DNA of 33,820 bases. Origin: Natrialba taiwanensis DSM 12281 (lineage in GTDB: Archaea > Halobacteriota > Halobacteria > Halobacteriales > Natrialbaceae). The stretch is from positions 50,639 to 84,458 of the forward strand of contig NZ_AOIL01000028.1 in NCBI RefSeq assembly GCF_000337595.1, written 5' to 3'. The position numbers were made by a program, and so were the translations under genes. The notes under the pieces were generated by a model. It saw only the letters and a program-made list of their open reading frames with translations. It was not told the origin of the DNA and searched no databases. Position 1 is the first letter of the stretch. Each line of letters opens with the position of its first letter. Positions 8,689-16,187 of this stretch are shown one piece after another.

Positions 8689-9720
8689 TCACGATGGCCG
8701 CCGCGGGACAAACGGGCCGAAATCAGCCGTTCGAGCGGCAATCGTCGCAATTCGAAGCGCGTAGCTCAACAGCACGACGAACGGGAGAAAGACGAGGGCG
8801 ACCCCGCCCGCGGCGATCGCGAGCAAGACCGCCGTACTCGACACCGTCGTCACGAGCGTCGGATACGAGACCACCAATAGCCCGCCGCCGACGAGCGTCG
8901 GAAACCCGACGTACAACAACAGCCGAGAGAGCACGGCGAGTTCGTGCTGGACGTATAACGTCTTGAACGTCTGCCGAGCGATCGCGAGCAGTCCGAGCAG
9001 TTCGATCAGGTCCTCGAGTGGCTGCGTCTCTTCGAATCCCTCGCTCCACTCCGCTTTGAAGAAGCGGGAAGCATGGTAGTAGTTCCCCTGATGATGCCCG
9101 AGAACGGCCGACAGCGCTTCGAACGTCCCGAATTCGGCCTCGGAGAGCGTCCCCGCGACTGCTTCGCCGTCAGCCTCGAGTTCGTGGACGAAGCGTGCAA
9201 CCTCTTCGCGCTGGCGAGCCGTTGCGTCGGCTGTCATCGATGCCGGAAGCTGTCGCCCCCGATCGACGGTCGCTTGCACGATAACCTCGAGAAACGCCGC
9301 CGGCGAGGCCGGACTCACCGTCACGTCGGTCACCCCCTCGACGCGGCGCTGGAACTCGGTCATCCGTTCGAAGCGCTCGGTCAGTTCGTTCGGCCACCCG
9401 AGTTCCTGCGAGAGCACGAGCTGGTTGATCGCCAGCACGATCGTGATAAAGGGAAGCGTTCCGCCAACGAGCGCGCTGTACAGCGAGCCGACTGCCTCGG
9501 CATCCGTCACCTCGATAACGCCGGCGAGTTGACAGCCGACGACGAGGATGTACAGTCCGCCCGCGAGTATCCCGGCGATCAACAGCCGATTCCCGTCCAG
9601 CAAGAGCCAGCGTTTGATCGGCGACTCTGCAGCCGTCTCGTACGTAAGATCGGTCCCCGACTGGCTCTCGAACGACTCAGTGCGCCGTTTCCGGTCCAAA
9701 TCCCGGTCCCGGTTCTCCAT
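8689..9720 (-). CDS. Conserved haloarchaeal membrane protein, function unknown
   Basis: The 343-residue protein starts with a charged soluble tail (MENRDRDLDRKRRTESFESQ) and then has four hydrophobic segments: two near residues 48-66 and 83-103 (LLIAGILAGGLYILVV, LVGGTLPFITIVLAI) and two near 265-315 (LLLYVGFPTLVGGGLLVV, AVLLAIAAGGVALVFLPFVVLL). Between the pairs lies a soluble region of about 150 residues that is rich in acidic residues and probably helical. No catalytic motif is seen. It is the first gene outside the integrated element on the left, and its start lies about 220 bases from the left attachment site. I do not recognise a named family. Confidence 0.75.
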   Translation of the reverse strand: MENRDRDLDRKRRTESFESQSGTDLTYETAAESPIKRWLLLDGNRLLIAGILAGGLYILVVGCQLAGVIEVTDAEAVGSLYSALVGGTLPFITIVLAINQLVLSQELGWPNELTERFERMTEFQRRVEGVTDVTVSPASPAAFLEVIVQATVDRGRQLPASMTADATARQREEVARFVHELEADGEAVAGTLSEAEFGTFEALSAVLGHHQGNYYHASRFFKAEWSEGFEETQPLEDLIELLGLLAIARQTFKTLYVQHELAVLSRLLLYVGFPTLVGGGLLVVSYPTLVTTVSSTAVLLAIAAGGVALVFLPFVVLLSYALRIATIAARTADFGPFVPRRPS

Positions 9721-9863
9721 ACCACGTCTAACGACACCCCCCGAGGAAAGTGTACGTGGCGACGCAACCCTGCAGTGAACTCGTCAGTACTGTGTTATCC
9801 GACACGTTTGCCGCGCTCGACACATTCTCGAAAACGAAGAAGCGACGTAGGAAACTGAATTCG

Positions 9864-9881
9864 TCGGGTTGAGCAACCCGA
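9864..9881. repeat. Perfect 18-base palindrome, possible terminator
   Basis: TCGGGTTGAGCAACCCGA is a perfect 8-base inverted repeat with a 2-base centre. It lies about 60 bases beyond the left attachment core. Before integration this would have been just downstream of tRNA-Ala on the minus strand, so it may have ended or processed that transcript. No T-tract follows, so an operator is equally possible. Confidence 0.4.
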
Positions 9882-9937
9882 AGCGTTTGCGATGGTCGGC
9901 GAGTTCACGACTGAACGAGTAACAGGACGTGAAGGAG

Positions 9938-9967
9938 TGGACTCGCCGGGATTTGAACCCGGGGCCT
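9938..9967 (-). repeat. Left attachment site core (displaced tRNA-Ala 3' end)
   Basis: These 30 bases are identical to 15180-15209. On the minus strand they read from the end of the variable region through the T arm (TTCAAAT loop) and the 3' acceptor strand CGAGTCC plus A. Identity stops at 9967/9968, which sets the inner crossover limit. Confidence 0.88.
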
Positions 9968-10042
9968 GCGCTCACGCTCGCTACGCTCCCTCCGCGCGGG
10001 GAGTGTGCCAACCAGAGTGCATCTATCTGGGTGTACGACTCC
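9938..10042 (-). pseudogene. Degenerate tRNA-Ala-like sequence beside the integrase
   Basis: Beyond the 30-base core, the minus strand continues to resemble tRNA-Ala. GGAGTCGTA (10042 inward) pairs at six of seven positions with the CGAGTCC acceptor strand. TAGATGCACTC matches the tRNA's TAGATCACTC, and TTGGCA matches the anticodon loop. About 33 extra bases containing repeated CGCTC units stand where the short variable region should be, and the anticodon stem no longer pairs. It looks like a decayed or rearranged tRNA carried at the element end, overlapping the presumed integrase promoter. Chance resemblance of the outer half cannot be excluded. Confidence 0.4.
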
Positions 10043-10055
10043 GTCAACACCAACC

Positions 10056-11063
10056 ATGAGCCTCGAACCATACGCACCACAGGAAGCCGTCACGGACTTC
10101 CTCGAAGACCAGAAAGAAGGACAAGCAAAGAACACCGTACAGAACTACAAGTACGCTCTCCGACCGTTCGTGGACTTCTGCCACGAAAACCAAATAGAGA
10201 ATCTCAATGACCTCACCGGACGGCGACTCAAGGAGTTCAAGACGTGGCGGGGCAAGCAGGTGAGTCTCACCACGCTCCGAAACCAGATGTGGACGCTCAA
10301 GAAGTTCATGCGCTTCTGCCAGGCTATCGAAGCCGTACCTCACGGGCTTCCGATGAAGGTGGAAAGCCTCGTGCCTCAGAAAGACGGTAACGACTCGCGG
10401 GATGAGTTCATCGAGGCGGAGATAGCTGACGTGATTCTCGACTACCTCGAAAAGTACGAGTACGGTTCACTCTGACACGTCACCTTCCTGCTACTGTGGC
10501 GAACAGCCGCACGTCAGGGGAGTATCCACGCTCTCGATGTGGACGACCTCGTGGAAAACCCACCGATGCTGAAGATACGGCATCGTCCAGATACCGGGAC
10601 TCCGCTGAAGAACAAATCCCACGGTGAGCGTAATGTTCCGCTCTCGAAAGAAGACGTGGAAGTGGTACAGGACTACCTCGAAATGAATCATCCCGGCGGA
10701 ACGGACAAACACGGACGCGAACCCCTGTTGATGGGCCGGTCGGTCCGTGCGCAAAAGACCACGATTCAGCGGAACGTCTACACGCTCACACGCCCCTGTC
10801 ACTACGGACAAGAGTGTCCCCACGACCGCAACCCCGATGAATGTGAAGCCACGACCTACAACACTGCCAGTAAGTGTCCATCGAGCGTGAGTCCCCACTC
10901 GATACGGAAGGGCCGGATTATGTACCTCCTCGATAACGACGTATCCATTGAGGACGTCTCCGACCTGGTCAACAGCGGCTATGACACAATCAAGCAGTAC
11001 TATGACAAGCGCTCGAAGACGGAGAAATCCGAGAAGATACGTCAGACGATGCCAGACTGTTAG
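10056..11063 (+). pseudogene. Tyrosine recombinase/integrase with an in-frame TGA
   Basis: Read through, the frame gives 335 codons of a phage-type integrase. The first ~105 residues are a SAM-like core-binding domain (NTVQNYKYALRPFVDFC). The catalytic half has the first arginine in WRTAARQG (R153), a lysine hairpin near LKNKSHGERNVPL, the HxxR motif HSIR (281-284) and the nucleophile in IKQYYDKRS (Y315/Y316). Four cysteines at about 248, 254, 263 and 274 could bind zinc. Codon 140 is TGA (10473-10475), just before the catalytic domain, and the same frame resumes at once (HVTFLLLWRTAARQG). One C-to-T change from CGA (Arg) explains it. All catalytic residues remain, so the loss is recent, or it is a sequencing error. 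It sits next to the left attachment site, as expected for an integrase. Confidence 0.88.
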
Positions 11064-11081
11064 CCTGTTTTTTAAAACGGG
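11064..11081 (+). terminator. Inverted repeat with T-run after the integrase
   Basis: CCTGTTTTTTAAAACGGG begins directly after the integrase stop. Seven of eight stem positions pair, and the six T residues fit an archaeal T-rich termination signal. A second hairpin with CTCCC/GGGAG arms lies at 11095-11116. Confidence 0.5.
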
Positions 11082-11232
11082 TTTCGGTGCCTGACTCCCG
11101 GGGTTTGACCTGGGAGATTGTACTGCAATTTTCGGAGGAATCGACCGCTGTCTGTGGGTTTTCGGTAGTTATATCCAACTGCATCCCGTTATGTACAGTA
11201 GAGGCTTTTCCCGCTATCCTTGACGAATCAGC

Positions 11233-11238
11233 GGGAGG
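11233..11238 (+). promoter_or_regulatory. Shine-Dalgarno sequence of the helicase-like gene
   Basis: GGGAGG ends 10 bases before the ATG at 11249. Such a clear ribosome binding site is uncommon in this window and decides this start over the longer open frame from 11087. A TATA-like GTTATAT near 11168-11175 would give a leader of about 50 bases. Confidence 0.6.
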
Positions 11239-11248
11239 AATCATTCTC

Positions 11249-13099
11249 ATGTCCACAGATACATCTACAGCAGCAGGTCTATCGCAAAATCTCACTCTCG
11301 AACAGATCCGATTTCGTCTTGGCGACGTGATATGGAAGGCATTCGAACACCCACAAACCTCACTCATCGAGGCGCTACCGGCTTCGGGCAAGAGTTACGG
11401 TGTCCTCAGATGGGCAGCTGAAACAGGAAACCAGATCTCTGTCTTCGCTCCACGGCACGAACTCATGGACGAGTACGAGGACTGGTGTGCGGAAGACGAC
11501 CTCGACCTTTCGGTTGCGCGGCTTGCTTCCTTCCACCGCGACTGTGAGAGCGTTTCACTCGACGAGAAGGGAAACCCGACAGATGAACTGACGGAGAAGA
11601 TACTCAGGATATACCGACAGGGAATCAAAGGCGAAACAATCCATCAGAATGCCAGCAGGCTCCTCGGGGAACAACCGCCCTGCCTGGAGCATGGGGAATG
11701 TTCGTTCATCGAGGGGATTAATATCGACCCCGAGCCGTACGATGTCCTTCTCGGACACTATCTCCACGCCTACCAGACTGACTGGACGGAGGAACGTTAT
11801 GTGGCTATCGATGAGTTCCCTGGAGACGCTTTCCTACAAGAGTACACGGGGAAGGTACCACCAGCAGTAACCGCATACGTTGAGGAAGAGGACTTGCTTC
11901 CCTTCCGTGACTACGAGGAGCTGTTTGACCGCCAGTCAGAGTTCCGGGAAGAAGTCGAGCTGTGGAAGCAAAAGGTTTGGTCGCACTACGATGCCAATCA
12001 CGTACTCCAGGCCAAGAACTCGTCTGCACACGCTCTAGGACCGCTAATGACGCTCGCCAATCTGGAGAAAGAGCGGCTGGACAACCGTTGGCGACACGCT
12101 GACCTGGGGAACGGGAAAGTAGCGGCCCGGAATACCGAACACGAATGGTCATTCCTCCTTCCGCCGAACCTTGGGGAAGCAGAGAGTGTCGTGGCTCTCG
12201 ATGGAACACCAGTACTCGAACTGTGGGAACTCGTGATGGGGACAGAGATTGAACGGTTTCCGCTCCTCGATGATAGTGACAGGCAGACATATCTTGAGGA
12301 TGTTCTCGGGCTGGAAATCGTGCAGACTACTGAGAACTGGAACGCCTATCAGGGTGGAGATGGGGTTTCTCCGACGGTCGATATTCCCGTTGTGGAAAAA
12401 TTGAACGATCTCCACGACTCTACCCCTGGAGTAATCACCTCGAAGAAGGGGCTAAAACAGTACAAAGGTCGCGGACTGAACTCCTTGGCATCGAGGACGG
12501 AAAACTACGGGAACCTCAAGGGCAGCAACAGTTTCGGGACTATACGACTCGGCATCGTACTGGGGAACCCCCATCCTGGAGACGACGTCGTAAAGAAGTG
12601 GGGCGCACTCGCCGGTTACTCCATTGAGCGACAGGAAGGGACCTCTGGGGAAGATACCGACTACGGATACTTCGGGAACCGTGTCATGGAGGCGCTGATT
12701 CGGAACGAAGTCCTTCAGGCAGTGATGCGGTTCGGACGGGAGGAGGTGGATGGCGAGAAGGGTGCGACTGTGTACGTCCACACGTCAGCTCTACCGGAAT
12801 GGATAGAGCCAGAGAAGCGAATCGTCTCCGTTGACTCGTGGATGACTCAAGAAAACGGCATGAAGCAGGTGATTGAGGCTATACGTGAACTCAACGAGCG
12901 TGACATTCGCGAATGGAAGACTGGGGACGTAGCTGACAGAATCTCCATCTATGCGCGGTATACCCGAGAGCATCTCAAGAACCTCGTCGAACAAGGCTAT
13001 CTCGAAAGTTGGCAGGGTGGTCGTGGGAATGCTTTCCACTTCTCGAACGTATGTATCGAGGAGGCCCCAGAGTACGGCCACGTTGAGTTCGCCGAGTAG
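11249..13099 (+). CDS. Superfamily-2 helicase-like ATPase with four-cysteine insert and C-terminal winged helix
   Basis: The 616-residue protein has motifs in helicase order: Walker A-like EALPASGKS (41-49), SVFAPRHE (motif Ia position), Walker B AIDEFP with D188/E189, a motif III-like ALDGTPV, GSNSFGTIRLGIVLGNP at the motif V position, and QAVMRFGRE at the motif VI position. Between the Walker motifs are C80, C99, C145 and C151 and then YDVLLGHYLHAY. This resembles XPD/DinG helicases, where four cysteines hold an iron-sulphur cluster before a DVVxxNH stretch. The last ~70 residues look like a winged helix (RDIREWKTGDVADRI, then HLKNLVEQGYLE). Motif VI keeps only one arginine of the usual pair. 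It may drive replication or maintenance of the element; a defence role is also possible. Assignment is by motif order only. Confidence 0.65.
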   Translation: MSTDTSTAAGLSQNLTLEQIRFRLGDVIWKAFEHPQTSLIEALPASGKSYGVLRWAAETGNQISVFAPRHELMDEYEDWCAEDDLDLSVARLASFHRDCESVSLDEKGNPTDELTEKILRIYRQGIKGETIHQNASRLLGEQPPCLEHGECSFIEGINIDPEPYDVLLGHYLHAYQTDWTEERYVAIDEFPGDAFLQEYTGKVPPAVTAYVEEEDLLPFRDYEELFDRQSEFREEVELWKQKVWSHYDANHVLQAKNSSAHALGPLMTLANLEKERLDNRWRHADLGNGKVAARNTEHEWSFLLPPNLGEAESVVALDGTPVLELWELVMGTEIERFPLLDDSDRQTYLEDVLGLEIVQTTENWNAYQGGDGVSPTVDIPVVEKLNDLHDSTPGVITSKKGLKQYKGRGLNSLASRTENYGNLKGSNSFGTIRLGIVLGNPHPGDDVVKKWGALAGYSIERQEGTSGEDTDYGYFGNRVMEALIRNEVLQAVMRFGREEVDGEKGATVYVHTSALPEWIEPEKRIVSVDSWMTQENGMKQVIEAIRELNERDIREWKTGDVADRISIYARYTREHLKNLVEQGYLESWQGGRGNAFHFSNVCIEEAPEYGHVEFAE

Positions 13100-13771
13100 T
13101 TTCGGAAGGGAGGCTATAGTGTGATAAATTGAGGGTTCCGAAACTTGTACCAATGCATTGAGGGGGAATAGGACTGAAGTTGGGGGAATCGGGAAAGCTG
13201 CTTATTTCAATCGAGTATAACCATGCATCGAGGAACGACTTATTTCGGAGAGTGGCTCCGAACTGATAGGCCAATTCATCCTGTATTCTCAAAAATAAAA
13301 CAAGAAGAATCCTTAACCCCCTCAATGCTCCGAAACACTCAGGGGATTGATTCGCTGTCAGACTCTCCATACACTCTGTTTCAATATTCGCAGATCGTGT
13401 GAAATAACGTATCTCAGGGGAGTATTCATCCGTCTATGCATGGAAATTGCCGAGTTAGGTGATACCGCTATACCATACCGCTGACTCGATATTTCGGACG
13501 AGGAGTGAAAGTGGGAGTTCGTTAGTCCGAGTATAGAGGATTAGCTGAAAATGAATATAACTCTAATTCAGTTCATAAACGGTGGGAGAAGACGGAAAAC
13601 GGCGATAAAACCCACATGTTGGAGGGATATAACCCTCTTCATTGCTCAACTCACTACAATTTTAGTATAGGTCTGAAGGTACTATATCGGACTCTAAGGC
13701 ACTCAAGCTTCATACTCTCTGTCTGTTGATGGGATAACGTTTTTATATTTGGGGGGTGTAAAAATGATTGA
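13100..13771. other. AT-rich non-coding region with recurring short motifs
   Basis: No gene is seen in 670 bases. TTTCGGA or its complement TCCGAAA/C recurs at about 13100, 13137, 13243, 13257, 13329 and 13492. ATGCAT-centred sites occur at 13151-13166 (CAATGCATTGAGGGGG), 13221-13235 (CCATGCATCGAGGAA) and 13435-13443. GCATTGAGGGG at about 13155 is answered by its complement at 13317-13328. Other inverted pairs are GAGGG/CCCTC at 13622-13637 and AGTCCGA..TATAG at 13524-13536 with 13682-13693. The density suggests a replication origin or a multi-site operator of the element. I cannot match it to the haloarchaeal origin-recognition box with confidence. Confidence 0.5.
13742..13749 (+). promoter_or_regulatory. 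TATA box of the winged-helix gene
   Basis: TTTATATT, followed by a G-run, lies 23-30 bases before the ATG at 13772. This is the spacing of a leaderless archaeal transcript and fixes that start. Confidence 0.6.
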
Positions 13772-14776
13772 ATGGGGAAAGATCGTCTATATGATGTTCC
13801 CGGGGTGACGAAGAAGGTACTGCGGCTGGTGATTAAAGGTAAGAACACCCAAGAGGAGCTCGCAGATGGCCTTGAATGTGCTGAGAGAACAGTCTACAAT
13901 AAGATCCATGATCCGAAGATTCTCGGCTTCCTTGAGAAGGAAGACGGCAGGTATGTCATAAGCGACAAACCCCAGCTTATGAAGCTATTCCAACTCGATG
14001 ACCGGGGAGTTTTAAAAGAGAAGTTTGAAAATCTACCGGGGGTGCAAGAAGTCAATGATGAGTTAGTCGGTGGGAGTCTTTCTTTTGTTCGGGTCGGACG
14101 GATCATCAGTTACTACACCGAATCTGAGGCAATAGACGAGGACGCATTCGTTACATATGGTCGTGTATATTCAAAATGGTTTGACTATCTGGGGATGGGT
14201 TATGAGCACAATCAAACACTTTACCGTCAAAAGCCCACAAATTACGAGCAAGGTAGCATCGGTAGAAATTCCGGCGAAGGATTTCCTCAAGTGCGACCAG
14301 ACAAGGTCTTTGAAGCTCTCGAAATCATAGGGCAGGGAGCCCGCTCACCATCGGAAATAGCAGAGGTCTATGACTACTCGGAGAATCATGTCAATAAGCT
14401 ACTGAGCACTCTCTATTCTCTTAATTTGGCTTATAGAAACTCAGCAGTAAAATTGACTGAGCTCGGAGAAAGGGTCAAAGACGCACCGGAGGAAGAACGA
14501 AAAAAGTTGATCCGTGACTCCTTATTAGATCTCACTCTGGTCAAAAAATACTGCGAATTAGCTCCTGAAAGTCCGTTTAAGAATCAGGAACTAATGGAGC
14601 AAGTCGGTAGAAGCCTTGGTCGAGACTGGAGCGATACTACCCGGTCGACTAATGCTAAAAGAATCTACCAATGGCTATTGTACTCCGAACTGTTTAGGGA
14701 AGTGAAAAGAGGGACATTAGCCCCTACAGCTACGGCGAACCGAAAGGGTGTAGCATCTTTGGGGGATTATGAGTAA
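13772..14776 (+). CDS. Putative double winged-helix DNA-binding protein of the element
   Basis: The 334-residue product is not recognised. Residues ~15-65 look like a helix-turn-helix with wing (KNTQEELADGLECAERTVYNKI, then GFLEKEDGRYVI). Residues ~180-235 look like a second (GARSPSEIAEVYDYSENHVNKLL, then YRNSAVKLTELGERV). Each is followed by a similar short helix pattern: TYGRVYSKWFDYLGM at ~128-142 and TRSTNAKRIYQWLLYSELF at ~290-308, so the protein may be an internal duplication. It lacks the strong acidity of host proteins, and its gene is AT-rich with non-host codons, so it came from elsewhere. Lying between two non-coding stretches with repeated sites, it could be a replication initiator, partition protein or repressor. 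No nuclease or polymerase motif is visible. Confidence 0.75.
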   Translation: MGKDRLYDVPGVTKKVLRLVIKGKNTQEELADGLECAERTVYNKIHDPKILGFLEKEDGRYVISDKPQLMKLFQLDDRGVLKEKFENLPGVQEVNDELVGGSLSFVRVGRIISYYTESEAIDEDAFVTYGRVYSKWFDYLGMGYEHNQTLYRQKPTNYEQGSIGRNSGEGFPQVRPDKVFEALEIIGQGARSPSEIAEVYDYSENHVNKLLSTLYSLNLAYRNSAVKLTELGERVKDAPEEERKKLIRDSLLDLTLVKKYCELAPESPFKNQELMEQVGRSLGRDWSDTTRSTNAKRIYQWLLYSELFREVKRGTLAPTATANRKGVASLGDYE

Positions 14777-15179
14777 CTCTGAATCGGGCGTTTGGAGTCT
14801 GATTCTCTCCTCCTTGATGAGCACTTCCCCGGAAATCCGTCCGCAAAATCAGAAAATTCGCGCGCGGAGCTACATACCGATCTCGCGCACGCACCATGCA
14901 ATGTTCCAACCGGGGTAGGAATTCATTGAACCGGTCAGTACTCTCCTCCTCAATGCATTGTTACTCCCCCTTTCGGAATCGCGTCTCTACTAACCAATAC
15001 GTTGCCTTCCGAAACTCGATTGTAGAAAACCCAAGTACGTCGAAGGGATAGAGAGGTAACGGTGGGAGGCCACAAGGGACGATTTTGGCGGGTGAAAGCG
15101 GCAAGGCAGACGTTCAACGGTGTTGTGGGTTTATAAAGAGGCCGCGCCTTCTGTCGATTGTTGACGGAGAGAACTTGGA
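14777..15179. other. Non-coding right end of the element
   Basis: About 400 bases with no gene. CCTCAATGCATTG at 14948-14960 is the inverted counterpart of CAATGCATTGAGG at 13151-13163. TTTCGGA at 14971-14977 and TTCCGAAAC at 15007-15015 repeat the motif of the region before the winged-helix gene. A TATA-like TTTATAAAG lies at 15130-15138. Confidence 0.45.
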
Positions 15180-15209
15180 TGGACTCGCCGGGATTTGAAC
15201 CCGGGGCCT
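15180..15209 (-). repeat. Right attachment site core (inside tRNA-Ala)
   Basis: This is the second copy of the 30-base direct repeat. It supplies the T arm and 3' acceptor strand of the intact tRNA-Ala, so the tRNA keeps its function after integration. Confidence 0.88.
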
Positions 15210-15251
15210 CTCCCATGCCAAGGGAGTGATCTACCCCTGATCTACGAGCCC
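15180..15251 (-). tRNA. tRNA-Ala (GGC anticodon)
   Basis: The minus strand folds into a complete 72-base cloverleaf. The acceptor GGGCTCG pairs with CGAGTCC (one G-U), the D arm is GATC/GATC, the anticodon stem is CTCCC/GGGAG with loop TTGGCAT (anticodon GGC, alanine), and the T arm is CCGGG/CCCGG with loop TTCAAAT. The discriminator base is A and CCA is not encoded. A TATA-like TTTATCT on the minus strand (15284-15291) lies about 35 bases before the 5' end. Its 3' part is the integration target of the adjacent element. Confidence 0.97.
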
Positions 15252-15667
15252 TCGTTCGCAGTACTTGCTTTCCCACGGGAATAGATAAACCCCTCGAAAT
15301 CGTCGGGGTGGCCCTGTCGTTACCTCACACGCCGACTCTATTCGTCTCTCCGACGAGTTCAGTGGCCGCGCCGATCCGTTCGATCCCCCGCTCGTGGAAC
15401 GCTGTTTGGCGCAGGTCGGTCCCCCGATGCCGCGGCGAAACGAAAGCATATTGAAGACTGCCGCGACGGTCGCTCTAGATCTAGAAACCCTTTAGTCCGT
15501 CCCGCTGAAAGCGACGGTGGGAAGCGCACGGCCGCAAATCTGACTGTGCCACTCGCTTGGGTGGCTTGGGATTGCGGAAGTGCATCATGCACGTTCAGAC
15601 AGTTGGGTCGCTGTACGGCATCGACTGTCGCGTCTTCGAGCGGTCAGTGCGGTTCCTATCCTCACCA
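15252..15667. other. Intergenic region between tRNA-Ala and rps15
   Basis: No gene is seen in about 415 bases. It holds the minus-strand tRNA promoter near 15284-15291 and, further on, a TATA-like GCATATTG at 15448-15455 and CCTTTAG near 15489 that could start plus-strand transcription of the ribosomal group with a long leader. A 12-base perfect palindrome TCTAGATCTAGA lies at 15474-15485. Confidence 0.45.
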
Positions 15668-16138
15668 ATGGCACGAATGCATACGCGCCGTCGTGGCTCG
15701 TCCGGTTCGGACAAGCCCGCGGCAGACGAACCACCGGAGTGGAGCGACGTCGACCCCGACGAAGTCGAACAGCGGGTCGTCGAACTGGCAGAACAGGGCC
15801 ACGATCCCAGCCAGATCGGGATCAAACTGCGTGACGAGGGTGTCACAGGAACGCCTGTCCCGGACGTGAAGCTGGTGACGGGCAAGAAGATCACCCAGAT
15901 CCTCGACGAAAACGATGCCAAGGCAGACATCCCCGAGGATCTCCGTAATCTGATGGAGCGCGCCATCCGCCTGCGCGAGCACGTCCAGGAGAATCCGCAG
16001 GACTACCAGAACAAGCGTGCCCTGCAGAACACGGAGTCGAAGGTCCGCCGACTCGCCGACTACTACCGCGGCGACGAACTCGAGCCGGACTTTGCGTACT
16101 CCTACGAGATCGCGGTCGATCTCCTCGAAGAGAACTAA
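15668..16138 (+). CDS. rps15: Ribosomal protein uS15 (S15P/S13e)
   Basis: The 156-residue product is the archaeal-type small-subunit protein uS15, which binds 16S rRNA near the central domain junction. The archaeal N-terminal extension MARMHTRRRGSSGSDKP and the stretch VEQRVVELAEQGHDPSQIGI are as in halophilic archaea, followed by the conserved rRNA-binding helices (RALQNTESKVRRLADYYRG). Length is usual for haloarchaea. The ATG at 15668 was chosen because it gives the canonical MARMHT start; the frame is open further upstream to 15557. It heads a plus-strand group with the RecJ-like, Pcc1 and eS1 genes. Confidence 0.97.
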   Translation: MARMHTRRRGSSGSDKPAADEPPEWSDVDPDEVEQRVVELAEQGHDPSQIGIKLRDEGVTGTPVPDVKLVTGKKITQILDENDAKADIPEDLRNLMERAIRLREHVQENPQDYQNKRALQNTESKVRRLADYYRGDELEPDFAYSYEIAVDLLEEN

Positions 16139-16187
16139 CGCGTCCGACTCGTCGAGACACGACCACCTGCACGATCATCCACGTTCA

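Larger units (their letters stand above)
9938..15209. mobile_element. Integrative element in tRNA-Ala(GGC), about 5.2 kb
   Basis: A 30-base identical direct repeat lies at 9938-9967 and 15180-15209. The right copy is the 3' end of a complete tRNA-Ala gene and the left copy is a displaced 3' end, the usual product of tyrosine-integrase insertion into a tRNA. An integrase gene begins about 90 bases inside the left repeat. Cargo is a helicase-like ATPase and a winged-helix protein. The DNA between 13100 and 15180 is visibly AT-richer than the flanks, and the 13772 gene uses AGA, ATA and TTA codons freely, unlike the host genes. No capsid, pilus or conjugation gene is seen. It could be an integrated small plasmid, a virus relic or a satellite; the interrupted integrase suggests it is stuck. 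Confidence 0.88.

Noticed and set aside
10473-10475. TGA in the integrase read as selenocysteine or other recoding
   Set aside because: No SECIS-like element is seen, haloarchaea are not known to insert selenocysteine, and Arg CGA to TGA is the simplest explanation.
14950-15276. 108-codon minus-strand frame
   Set aside because: It runs through tRNA-Ala and the element end, so it cannot be a conserved gene.
15486-15667. Structured non-coding RNA before rps15
   Set aside because: Short hairpins such as GCCAC/GGTGGC exist but no known RNA family pattern is seen; the region is probably a leader.
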